A DNA stretch of 64,000 nucleotides. Source: Pinus tabuliformis (lineage: Eukaryota > Streptophyta > Pinopsida > Pinales > Pinaceae). The stretch is taken from positions 819,152,757-819,216,756 of the forward strand of contig CM062814.1 in assembly GCA_031772625.1 (NCBI GenBank), read 5' to 3'. Below, one piece after another: positions 10,574-21,889 of the stretch. Position 1 is the stretch's first letter, and every line of letters begins with the position of its first letter. A model generated the notes under the pieces. The model saw only the letters and a list, made by a program, of their open reading frames with translations. It ran no database searches and was not told where the DNA came from. The translations under genes were made by a program, and so were the position numbers.

Positions 10574-12483
10574 CACCTCATAGTCCGAGTCTCCAAAGGT
10601 TTTTTCATCACAAGTGGATCTGCTTGAGCTTTCAACTTTTATCTGCCTTTGTGTTGTCAACAAACTTCCTCTTGCTTCGTTGCATCTGGCATGCTTCCTT
10701 CAGCCGCTGTTGATGGTGTTGCTTGTTGTGATGTTGCTGTCGTCATATCTTGATGTCCTTGTCTATTAAAAAATCAATGTCTTTGTGGGTAGGCAAGTTC
10801 ATAGACACTTGATCGACTGCATCCCCAAGTGTGCTCTGAATGGTGTCTTCAACTCTGCTCTTCTGGAAACCATTGTACCTGTGCTACTGAGAGGTAGATG
10901 AACACCTGCGATACTTGGAGACATGGCAAGCGATCTTTCAGTCGAAAACCAAAATGAACTTGAGAAATGACTTGCAACATATCTGTGTGATTGATCATGA
11001 AGGTTGCATAATTTCCGCCGGAAGGTTGGGAGACTGACTGCCAAAACTCTGCAAGGCACAGTTTGGGCTGTCAGTAGGTTGACTGATTGCTAGAACTGCG
11101 CAATGCACAGTCTAGCCTGGCCTGCTGAGGACTAAAACTACGCAATGCACAATTTCAGCCAACAGTGAAATGCAACCAGAAAACTGCATTGCGCAATTTC
11201 TGGGGCCAACAGGACACTGCCTCCAAGAATCGCATAATGCATGCCTAGAGGTCAGTGCCTGGCTAGACTTGTGTAATTTCTAGAGGGAAGGCAGAGCCTT
11301 CACTTCCGAAAATGCCCAATGCTAGCTATGCAAGGCACGATTCGGGCCAAGGCAGCCTAATCCGGCTGACAGGCGACTGAAAACATGAGAAGTGTGAGTG
11401 CATGATGAGATGAGTGCAAACAAGAGTGAATGATCATTCATGCAAACAACAAGCGTAGGATTCAAAAAATGGGAAAGCATGCATGTGTGTGAAGCGAATC
11501 GCCGCAATGACGACCGTCCATGCAAAACAATGTCATGCATGCGACAACAGTGAGATGCAAATGAAAACTAAAACGGTGCTTCTACAAGCTAACATGCATC
11601 AAAACGATAGCAAGCACTCACTAAAATCAAGCAGACAACAATCACACAAAGCGAAACACAAAAAGCGACAGAAATGCAACACAAGACATGGAAGGCAGGC
11701 TTACCCCAAAATAACTGAGTTGAATGTGTCGCTGACTCCTAGATGCAATGTGGGATGTCAAATCTGCAAGGTCAATGTGAGGAATGAGCTATGCAACGTC
11801 CGGTTCATGAGTTTTGATAAAATCGAAGATGTGACGCACATGCCATAAATCTAGGAAGAGCGACACTTGGTGGGGGTTTCTAAAATGATCCTTGCATGCA
11901 ACCTCCAGCTGCTAAAAGTAGATCCCTGAATCACGAGATGCCTTTGCATGTTGCCTTAGGAGAAGCAACCCATGCATGCAAATTAGTTTTGCTCAGTCCC
12001 TGGGGGACTCGGTCAACTCAACTGCACATGCAACCGTCTACTTAGCTATGAGGAAAAAATATACATTTCTGGGAGGGAGTTGGGCTGGCTGCCTAGAGGG
12101 ATTGCGCAATTTCTGGGCTGAGCAGTCTTGCTGGGAGGAATCGTGCATTTTTTCTAGTGAACAGTGACAGGCAAATTTGCGCAATTCTAGAGCCCAGCAA
12201 GTTGCTAGACATAATTGTGCAATTTCTGGAGGGAAGGCTAGTTCCACTCCAGAATTGCACAATTTCTTGAGGGATCTGCTCAGCCTGTGGCTGGACCAAG
12301 TCTGATGAAACAGCTTGTGAGGGGGATGCAACTAGTTTTGATGGACAGGCTGTCATTCTACAAGAAAATCACTGAAGCTTGTGTACTTGACAAGGCAAGA
12401 CATGCTACTATGAAAGGTTGGTAGGGAGGATCCAAAACAAAGCGAAGGAAAAATTTTGGAGGTTGGTTGTAGCCACTACAACA

Positions 12484-13342
12484 AAAGTGAAGAATAAAAA
12501 AGCAAGTAGTAGATGATAAACACTAGTGTAATGTGAGTGAAGGCACATTACTAAATTTGGGGTAAAAAAATGTTGTTTTTATAATGTCATTAAAATTTCA
12601 AGAAAATCACCCCATTTTTATGTATGTTAGGCAAGTTGACATTATTTTGTGAATGTCGTTATATCGATGTCTTTAGATACAAACATATATCTAAATTTTA
12701 ACATGTCGTTAGGTTGGCATTGTCAAGCACTTAATCTCTTTAAAGGCATTACTAAAACAACACATTGAATGTTATTCAAATGACGTTTATCTACAACTAT
12801 ATTGTTTATAGTAAGAATGAGAATGCCAATGCTACAATATATGATGTTTTAGGGATGTCATTATATTAATGCCTTGTGGATGGTAACAACATCGAGACAT
12901 TGCTATGATAATGTCTAGCAGAGTATTTTGTAATGTGAACCTTATCCCACAACTTTGTAAATATTTGTATTCTAAAATTTGTTGGCAATGATCATAAAGG
13001 AGTGACTCCTGTAGTCTCAACTTCCAAGAAAACTATAATGATGATTCAAACGTAGCATCCCAAAAATGTCATGAATTTGTGAAAGTTGTTGAGCTACCAC
13101 AACCATGAATTGCCATCATTGTTTGGGTTGAAATCAAGACTCAAGCAATACTATTTTGAAATCTTAATGCAAGTGATTTTCAATGAGCAAAACACCAAAC
13201 TATGAGTTGAGCATCACATACATATGGAGGGAAATATAATATCCTTGGACACTCATGACAAAATTCTTTGTTGCATTTATCCTCTCTTTTTATTTCTTGA
13301 AAGAATCAAAGCGGAGTGCATTTCAATCACTTGTGTCACATG
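12484..13342. other. Spacer with repeated ATGTCRTTA-like motifs; no gene
   Basis: Between elements 1 and 2 there is no coding sequence. From about 12580 to 12910 the motifs ATGTCATTA, ATGTCGTTA, TGGCATTG and their complements recur in both orientations. Such clustering resembles the subterminal repeats of CACTA-type DNA transposons. A CACTAGTG sequence occurs near 12521, but I cannot delimit an element. Confidence 0.4.
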
Positions 13343-13347
13343 TTTTA

Positions 13348-15677
13348 TGTAATATTCCTAATGGAAATATTAATTAATAACAACCATAAATTTATTAAAT
13401 GCAACCAAAGATCAAAACACCACAAAATTGTTGAGAAATGGCAACAATAAATTCCAGTTTAAATTTGACCTTGAATTTAAACTGTGAATTAAAATCAAAT
13501 TCTATTCACATAGTAACTTATAAATAGTTAATTAAGTTTAATTAACTTAATTAGCTTAGGAATTTTGAGTTGGAAGTCTTTTGGAAGTAACGTAAGTGTT
13601 CTCCCTAAGTATTAGGGGTCTAGTGTGAGTTTAAATTGAGTTGGAAATTAGATCACTCGGTTTATTGAGTTAAATTCAGTTAAATTAGTTCCAAACTGTT
13701 TGAGGAACTAATAGAGAGTTAACAGTCAGTTGGTGCACTAGTGCATCCACAAGTGTCACTCTAGTTAACTGAAGATTCCCTCATCAGAAACTCATGCATG
13801 TCGATTCTAAGAAAGACCCAGTTGAGACTAGAGTGCAGGGACAATGTACTATCAGTGGTATTATTTACTGGAGTGTAAATATCATGCATGCATCAGAGAT
13901 TGATCCTATGTTTGGATTGTGCAGTTTTGGAAGCATGAATTCCCTTTAAATATGGGTTATTCATCCTAGGAATTATGCAAGAGATTAGGGGCTTGGAGAG
14001 TTGCAGAATTGGCTAAGTGTTGGCCAAGAGCTAGCTTGTGAGTTGAGAGAGTTGAGCATACTTGTGCGGAATTGTTTTGGTGACAACAAGCTCTGTATCT
14101 TCACTCATATTTCTGATATATGCAATATAGATAGCAGGGTTTTGAGCAATGGCTTTCCGCAGATATGTCTTGCCTTATGTGCCATTGATTTATCTTCTTC
14201 TTGTTCATATTATTTTTCATCGATCTATTGGATTCCGTTGGTTGAAAGTAGAAGTAGATTCTTGTCCTGTGCTTCAGTAAATTGCATGAGCTTCTGAATC
14301 TGCAAGATTTTCTACAAAAATAATAGCACATTAACAAATTTATCCCCAAAGAAGCTGAGTCATTTTATTATATTTCATGGTGGGATTACAATAGGCAAGA
14401 ACAAGTGCACTTGGGCTTGCTAAGGGCAAGCTAGACAAATCCCAGGTGAGAAAACAAGGTGCCTAGATGATGGGAAGTGACTTCTCCTCTATGCTCTGCG
14501 ATGTCTTTAAAATCTGCATTGCAGGCTGGAAATAAATGGCTGCTAGGGCCCCCTCTGGTGCTCAGAAAAATTCTGGAAATTAACCCCGGGCTCTCCTCCA
14601 ATAATCCACCAAAAATAATGAAGGAATTGGCCAAAGGTTGACATTGAAATTTCAGCCCAATTTCCCCTAACTCCTCCAACTGTTGGCTGAGTTGGGACCC
14701 CTGTTTGACCCCTCAAATATTCCTAGAAAATTCTGCCAAATTAGTCTTGTCCTCTCCTCATTAAACCCAAAAAAACCTAGAAAGGGTTTGCCCTAGTTTT
14801 GATGCTCCAAAATGACCCCAAAATGCTTGGCCCTCTTCTGCTGGAAAATGTCGTCTGTGATAGTGGGAGCATTTTATGCTCCTCTAAGGCTAATAAATCT
14901 CCTCCAATTCCCCTCTAATCAAATCCCAAACAATTCCAGCTCCTCAATCCCACTCACAGAGCCTCCCCATAAATAGCTCCACCACCCTTTGCGCAGTCTT
15001 GGGGAAAAAGACGCAGGACAAGCCACACCAATTCGTTCTGCCGCAAGGAGTACCTCTACTATTGTAAATTACCTCCTTGCAGCAAGTATTTGTGTGAGGA
15101 AACAACCTAGCAACAACAAATTTCTTATGTCCGACCCAATACCTCTCCAAGCTCTGCGTAACTCCTTTTTTTGTGTCCCACTAGTGTGAGGAATTTGTGC
15201 TACTGCATGGTATCCTCCCAGCTACCAAAGAAGAGTAGAATTTTCCTCCTTAGGGTGGCACTCGTGATCCATCGAAGAAGAGGGTGATATTTCCCCTTAG
15301 AAACCTCTAGTGCTAAACAACACCTGTGACTCAGCTAAACATCGTGAGCAACAATGTGTAAAATGAAAAATTATCAAAAATTGCTCTATGTTGTCTTAAA
15401 CCCCCTATTTATGATTGTGGCTTCATTTTTCCTTGTGGGTCCCTTAGCTAACTATTTCGACCCCCTTCCCACACAATTGAATTTTCCTCCAAGGGGTGTG
15501 TATTCCATGAGGGGTGGCCCCCACATTCCACTAAGGTTGGAATTTTGGATTTCTCCTAAGTCCCACATACCCAAAATGTCTTCAATGCCTAGATTACAAA
15601 ATTGTTCTAGGCTTATCACTTCCCCAATAAACTTTGTTAATCCTATTAAATGAAAAATCAAAATTGGGGATATTATA
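13348..15677 (-). repeat. Element 2 3' LTR, interrupted by a solo LTR
   Basis: Positions 13348-13428 and 14322-15677 together match the right LTR at 19074-20469. The intervening 13429-14321 is a later insertion with one copy of its target duplication. The terminal ACA is mutated to ATA here. Confidence 0.88.
13429..14316. mobile_element. Solo LTR, 888 bp, nested in the element 2 LTR
   Basis: It begins TGTTGAG, ends TTCTACA and is flanked by perfect AAAAT duplications (13424-13428 and 14317-14321). The uninterrupted LTR at 19074-20469 shows the empty site. It has no coding sequence. The size and TGTTGA start suit a Ty1/copia LTR, but the family is not certain. It arises by recombination between the two LTRs of a former complete element. 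Confidence 0.85.
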
Positions 15678-15689
15678 GTCCTCCCTGCC
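15678..15689 (-). promoter_or_regulatory. Probable polypurine tract of element 2
   Basis: The minus strand reads GGCAGGGAGGAC directly before the 3' LTR, the position expected for plus-strand DNA priming. It contains two pyrimidines. Confidence 0.45.
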
Positions 15690-18600
15690 AAAAATTGCTT
15701 GTCCTCAAGCAATGCCTGAACAAGCATCCTCTCTAGTTGTTGCTCCCCCACTGTCATTGCAAAATGTGCTACGGTCCAAGATTCACCACTGAATCGTCCC
15801 TGACCTCTACACTATTCTGACATGAAGGAATCCCTCAATACCAGTATCCCAAGCCATCTTGTCTAACCTGAATCTCCCCTTGCTCCACTCACTATCTTGC
15901 CCAGTATAAGTACAAGAAATCCCCTGCATACCATCAATGAGTAGGGGATCATGATAATGTGTCAATATGACCAACACCTCGTGAAGTTGTCCTACCATGT
16001 AGGCCATGTCATGCACTCCAAGAGTATACTCTCAAATATACCACCCAATCCTTGAAGAGATAATGTCTCGCTCAGGTGAGCTTCTCCTGATATCATCTCG
16101 TTGACCAACTTTCCATGCTAATGAAGTCCCCCACTCGTGAGTGACTCGATAAAGCCCAATGGAAGATTTGCACGATCTTCCCATGTAGTAGCTAGCTCAT
16201 TCCTAAAGTTTATTACATTGTGAAGAGTTGTAATGCTCAGGTCCCCTGCTAATCTCAGAGTTGTGCCACCATGTTGACGTTGCGTTACTCTAATTATGAC
16301 ATACTCCCCATCGTGCTGGACTATCCTCCTCTCCTGGGTCCTAGTGGCAAAAAATCTATGAAGGCAAAGCTCATCCTGCCCGAGAATCTCCATGATGCTA
16401 ACATATACCCCTCCACTTCCAATCTTGACCTTGGGAAACAACAAGATAAGTCTTCCTCGCCATGTAATGGAGGTCTCAATCATCATCCATGTGTCAAACC
16501 CAAGGTGAACTGGATCACCCTATGCCATGACACTGCTCATCATAAAGTGGAGTGATCCACCCACAAACTAGATCCATGGATCCCCCAACCATATTAGGAG
16601 CTCATAACTCCCACTCCTCATGGGATGTCGTTGTGTAGCGTTGCTACCTACTAGAACCCATATGACCCTCATCTTTGACCCTTGTATGTATCCCATGGGT
16701 GGACTCCACGTATCAGGAGTTTGTCCCATGCATGCCAACCTACCCTTCTCCTGTCATACCACACAGTGAAATTTGCTATCCCAACTCCCGATGATAGACC
16801 TGGATACTGCTCGAAGTCTGGGTTCCCTCCTGTATACGAAGTCTACCATCCATTGTCCCTCAGGCTCTTGTGACACCTTAGATTGTCTTGCCATAAGTGC
16901 ATTATGTAGTTCCGTCGCAATCGACTCCCCATGTGTGAGCCCAGTTGTGGAACCTATCCTACCTCAGAAATAAAACACGTCATCCCTAATCCTATATCTG
17001 TCAGCCCGTGCCTCCACCAAACGTCTCAACTAGAGAGTCATGGGTGGGTAGGTCCCCAAGGGTATGATCAAGAGTCTGCAGGGGTACTGAAGAATAACCC
17101 TATGGATGCCCCTCTCTCTGCCTTGGATCTGCTGATAAACCAGTCGAAGACCTGTCTCTGCTGAACATGGCGTCCTCAGGAGCTCAACCACATCCTCATC
17201 GATCCCAGGTGAGCTACACCTAATGTCCCTATCCACAAATCTCATTAGAGGCAACGCTCTAAGGACCGTCGTGCCGCACCATATGCCACTGCATAGCACC
17301 AAGCACCACCACACTGCTCGACATGCCATTGTATGCTGCAACTTGTCCCTGTACACCACAGGATATCCTCGGCTACTGCTATACCACCATGTACCATCCC
17401 ATGCCCTATCTGTGTCAAGGCACCAGTCACTTCTCGCATGTACTCAATGTGATATAAGACACTCCTACTCCACAACGCAATCCAACACACTATGACACAC
17501 CACCATGCATCTCCATGTCCACCTGTAGACCACTACTCAACGCTAGATGCTCCCACACATCCCTGGATGTGATGGCCTAGAGTTGTGTCTCTAAGTGGCA
17601 ACCCACACCCGATCGATATCATCACCTCCACTATCACATCACTATACTTGCCGATGAATGGATCTCCAATCCAAATCCTCCCTTAGGGATCCAAAAAGTG
17701 AATCTTCCTATGTGTCAGTAGTGATGCCACCACTTCTCTACTCCTCTACATCCTCTATGCCCCACACAATTTGAAGAATCCCCATCTCCATACAAGGTAC
17801 CTTTTGGTGGCCTACCAATGCCACCTACTCTGACAAACTTATGCCAAAGTATGTTGATCATCTCGTGATCCTGTGTGCAATTGTCATACCAAGACAACCC
17901 AAGGAGTTTGTCCATAAACTGGTTGGCCATTGGTGCTAACCAAAACTCCCCTAGCGAATGTACATGCTCAACTACTAGGTCAACTATATAATCTAGGTTG
18001 TAGTCAACCAACATACCTAGGAAATGATAGGTAGTCCCACCCAGATCCCAATGCCAACTTGGGCTTTCGGTATCCCTAGTGCCTAGAAGCTCTTGCTGAG
18101 CTACACGCGGGTCCAATGCCATCTCCATAGCCCAGTCCACCGGGTACCAACTCAAAATATCTTGCCATCCAACCCTAAGAGAGGGATCAAATGCATGAAC
18201 TCCTCCACATAGAACAACCCCAACATGCAGATGTTGCACCCTATGCAACTCCAATCGTCTCATCTTGCTATCCAGGTCAACACATGAAATCTGACTAGGT
18301 ATCTTTGTCTCTCTCTCTCCAATGGGAAAAGGTGACCCAACAATGCTGCTAGCCCCATTTATGTATGCTTGAAGAGGGTTTCTTTGACTCTCCAATGTGC
18401 CCTCTAACTGTACCATTAGGGAATCCAACCGTTCCCCAATGTGATCCAACTTGGCTGCTGACTCAGCACAAACCACTCTCATGCCCTCGAGCTCCTCGTT
18501 TTTCTACAGAATAGCCTCTCATACTGATGTGACCTTCCTTTTTAATGCTAGAAGGTCAGCCTAAAACTGATGACATTTCTATGTGCGACCATCGTCCAAT

Positions 18601-19060
18601 ACCATTGTATCTCTTGACACCTCATCAAGGGTGGATATGTCCCCTGGCACCTCACCCATATGTTGTGTGTTGTTATCACCCAAAAGCTTGGACACGACCC
18701 TGGTCACAACCTCAACAAATGGCACTATTGGGGTATGATCTACTCTCTCCACTAAGATGTCAAACGACACAGTTAAGGAAGTCTGCAACACGGGTGACCC
18801 CTATGTCGTACAAGATGTATCTACTTGCTCCCCACAATCCTATGTAGATGGTTTCACCCCCACAACTTCTGCACCTCTAGTGTCTCTTATGTAAGGAAGA
18901 TGATAGATCTATTCTAACACCTTCATCAACTAGGTCATGAATTCGCGAATATTAAATCCCCCTTGATTCATGGGTCGTTTATTGTTAAACCTATCATTGT
19001 GTATACATGCACAAATCTTCCTTGATTTAGTTCGCTGCCCCACAACTGGCCAAGATCATG
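15690..19060 (-). pseudogene. Decayed coding region of element 2, unknown family
   Basis: Read right to left, an open or nearly open frame can be followed in blocks: 18791-18579, 18482-17715 (255 codons), then after a frameshift about 17700-17245, then 16486-16118 and 15757-15690. Residues near the start of the 255-codon block (KLDHIGERLDSLMVQLEG) look like a coiled coil, as in some Gag proteins. The later part has many Trp, His and Gly residues and does not resemble protease, reverse transcriptase, RNase H or integrase. Stops (mostly TAG and TGA) and frameshifts show it is dead. It may be an unusual Gag followed by captured host sequence. I do not recognise the family. Confidence 0.45.
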
Positions 19061-19072
19061 GCTCTGATGCCA
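19061..19072 (-). promoter_or_regulatory. Primer binding site of element 2 (initiator-Met tRNA type)
   Basis: The minus strand reads TGGCATCAGAGC, one base different from the common plant site TGGTATCAGAGC, one base from the LTR end. Confidence 0.8.
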
Positions 19073-19073
19073 C

Positions 19074-20469
19074 TGTAATATTGCTAATGGAAATATTAAG
19101 TAATACCAACCATAAATTTCTTAAATGCAACCAAAGACTAAAACACTACAAAATAACAACACATTAACAATCCCCAAAGAAGTTGAGGCATTTTATTATA
19201 TTTCATGGTGGGAGTACGATAAGCAAGAACAAGTGCACCTGGGCTTACCAAAGGCAAGCTAGGAAAATCTCAGGTGAGAAAATAAGGTGCCCGGATGATG
19301 GGAAGGGACTTCTCCTCTATGCTCTATGCTGCCCTTGAAATATATACTGGTGGTTGGTAAGAAATGGTCACTAGGGCATCCTTCGGTGCTCATAAAATTC
19401 CAAGAAATTAACCTCGAGCTCTCCTCCAATAACCCACCAAAATGCACGAAGGAATTGGCCAAATGTTGACCTTGAAATTTCGACCCAATTTCCCCTAGCT
19501 CCTCTAGTTGCTTGCAGAGTTGGGACCCCTATTTGATCCCCCAAATATTCCCATAAAATTATGCCAAATTAATCTTGGCCTCTCCTCAATAAACCCAGAA
19601 AGGATTTTCTCTAGTTTTGACGCTCCAAAATTGACCCCAAAATGCTTGGCTCTCTTCTATTGTTGGAAAATGTTGTCTGTGATGTTGGGAGAATTTTATC
19701 CTCCTCAGAGGCTAAGAACTCTCCTCCAATTCCCCTCCAATCAAATATGGAACAATTCCAACTCCTCAATCCCACTCACTGAGCCTCCCAACAAATAGCT
19801 CCACCATCCTCCTCCCAGTCCTATGGAAAAAGGCGCAGGCCCAACCACACCAATTCATTTTACTGCGAGGAGCACCTCTGCTCCCATAAATTCACTCCTT
19901 CAGGCAAGTATTTATCTGAGGAAACAACCCAACAACAACAAATCTCTTATCTCTGACTCAATACCTCTCCAAGCCCTGCGTAACTGGTGCCAAGAATTTG
20001 TGCTACTATGTGGTATCCTCTTAGCTACCGAAGAAGACTAGAATTTTCCTCCCTAGTGTAGCACTCATGGTCCACCGAAGAAGTGGGTGATATTCCCCTT
20101 GGAAACCTCTGGTGCTAAACAACACATGTGCCTCATCTAAACAGAGTGAGCAACAATGTGTAAAATGACAAATGATCAAAATGTGCTGTATGCTGCCTTC
20201 AACCCCCTATTTATAATTGTGGCCTCCTTTTTCCTTGTGGGTCCCTTAGCCAACTATTTTGACCCCCTTCCCACACAATTGACTTTTCCTCCAAGGGGTG
20301 TGTATTCCATGAGGGATGGCCCCCACATTCCACTAAGGTTGGCTTTTGGATTTCTCCTAAGTCCCACGTACCCAAAATGTCTCAAATGCCTAGATTAGAT
20401 AGGCTTAGCACTTTCCCGATAAACTCTATTAATCCTATTAAATGAAAAATCAAAATTGGGGATATTACA
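19074..20469 (-). repeat. Element 2 5' LTR (1396 bp)
   Basis: The complete LTR has 8-base inverted termini TGTAATAT/ATATTACA. It adjoins the primer binding site on the left and the TTTTA duplication on the right. Confidence 0.92.
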
Positions 20470-20474
20470 TTTTA

Positions 20475-21889
20475 GTGATTTGATTATGTATTACATTGAT
20501 AAATACATATAACATAAAACAATAAATCTTTATAAAAACTTTGGTCTAGTCATCCCATCTTAATAAATCTTAGTAGAAGCATAAATATAATATTATATTA
20601 AAGGATGGGCTTTTAATGTCAAAATCATTCTAATTACCTTCATGGAAGCAAAACCAAAATTATCGTATTCTATGTTATAAAATGATTGCATAAAATAAGA
20701 TATAGAAAATAAATGAAACAACATTGATATACACATGTTGTTCCTCTAAAGCTGCTAGCAATAATTTAAGAAAATCTTCATGGAAAATATAAATACCCCT
20801 ATGTATTTATGGAGGTGGTGCTCCTTTTTCTCACTTAGGTAATACAATTTCTTTTATTCAAACCAATAAATTTATCCATTCATGTCATCAATGACTAAGA
20901 GTGAACCAGAAAGAAAGACCCACACAATGGAAAAGTGATTTTAACTAGAAAATGAAGAATATTTCATCCATTATATTATGACCATTCATCAAGATAAAGT
21001 AATAGTTAAAGCAAGACCGTAAGATAGCAAGGGAGACAATTGTCCTTTGTAGAGAACCTTAGATAATTTCATGCAATTAATTCCATAGGGATGAAGAGGA
21101 AATACGTACTCAAGATCTCATGCTTTAATGAAACTTAGAAATAATAAAAGTTATGAGCTTGAGAATAGCTCTTTGCGAAACCCCTTTCAAAGAATAATAC
21201 AAGTTGATTGATCAAGATCAATTAAAATGTGTGCAAAATAACAATACATAATATATGTGATACTTAAATGATAAAATAGAAAATGTGTTCATTTTATTGG
21301 TTGAGATGGGGCTGCCATGGACCATACATATCAACAAAGGCAACCTGGAAAATAAAAGGAAATAATAAGGGATTGTCTTTTTTTTTCCAAGGATAAAAAG
21401 GAATATTATATTTATAGTCAAAATAAAATACATTGTCTGTAGATGCCAAAGCATTTAATTGGTTCATGGCCCATGAAGGTTTTTCACATTGTATATATTC
21501 ATTACATTTTATACATAATATCCAAAATTGACTTTTCTATGTGCCATTGCACTAATAGTCCATAAAGGAGTGCCTATGAGAAAATCATAACTATGTTGCT
21601 AAGTGCCATAGTATTGTTCCTTCCAATTTTACATAGAGAGAACTAATTTTTTTTCATGGTTAATAAACCTCTAAAAAAACGAAAAATATATAGTGTCATT
21701 GTAGACATGTGTTATTGATATGAACACTAAAAACTATTTTATCTGTTGTTCCATGTTTTGCCTTAAAAATTTATGAAAAAAAATGTGTGAATATCATAAA
21801 ACAACCATATGATTCCATAAAACTTGTGATATAAGATAATTTTCCTTGTAAGTATGACCATAGTATATATATATATATATAAATGAAAA
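20475..21889. other. AT-rich spacer; no gene recognised
   Basis: I see no coding region, LTR or RNA gene here. An (AT)n run occurs at 21864-21880 and T-rich runs near 21375 and 21648. The 3' end of the neighbouring LINE may lie in this stretch but cannot be placed. Confidence 0.6.

Larger units (their letters stand above)
2545..12483 (-). mobile_element. Element 1: non-autonomous LTR retrotransposon with 3.5-kb LTRs and a gag remnant
   Basis: Two direct repeats (2545-6056 and 9015-12483) both start TGTTG and end CAACA, the inverted termini expected of LTRs. The 5-base flanks are GAAGT on the left and AAAGT on the right, a target duplication with one mismatch. A primer-binding-site-like sequence starting TGG lies on the minus strand just inside the right LTR, the TATA box inside each LTR points the same way, and the gag remnant is on the minus strand. 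The 3-kb interior has no protease, reverse transcriptase or integrase. This fits the TR-GAG/LARD class of elements, which depend on enzymes from other elements. The LTRs differ by many substitutions and small indels, so the insertion is old. Confidence 0.88.
9015..12483 (-). repeat. Element 1 5' LTR (3469 bp)
   Basis: This is the right copy of the direct repeat, with termini TGTTG/CAACA. In the minus orientation it is the 5' LTR. Its TATA box at 9725-9734 leaves about 2.7 kb of U3 and about 0.7 kb of R plus U5. The U3 contains an open frame of more than 230 codons and two clusters of near-palindromic motifs. Confidence 0.88.
13348..20469 (-). mobile_element. Element 2: non-autonomous LTR retrotransposon, 7.1 kb
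   Basis: Its LTRs begin TGTAATAT and end ATATTACA (ATATTATA in the left copy). The element is flanked by perfect TTTTA target duplications at 13343-13347 and 20470-20474. The minus strand next to the right LTR carries a primer binding site of the initiator-Met tRNA type, so transcription runs right to left. The 3.4-kb interior holds a long but decayed coding region of unknown family. The only pol-like feature is a short C-terminal signature (ALLEDKQF) just before the 3' LTR. The left LTR has been split by a solo LTR. Confidence 0.9.

Noticed and set aside
2545..12483. A segmental duplication of a gene-containing block instead of an LTR pair
   Set aside because: The TGTTG/CAACA ends, primer-site-like sequence, near-perfect target duplication and gag in the interior fit LTRs better.
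19061..19072. A tRNA gene fragment near the element 2 LTR
   Set aside because: The match is limited to the 12-base primer binding site and no cloverleaf is present. The same applies at 47026 and 49288.
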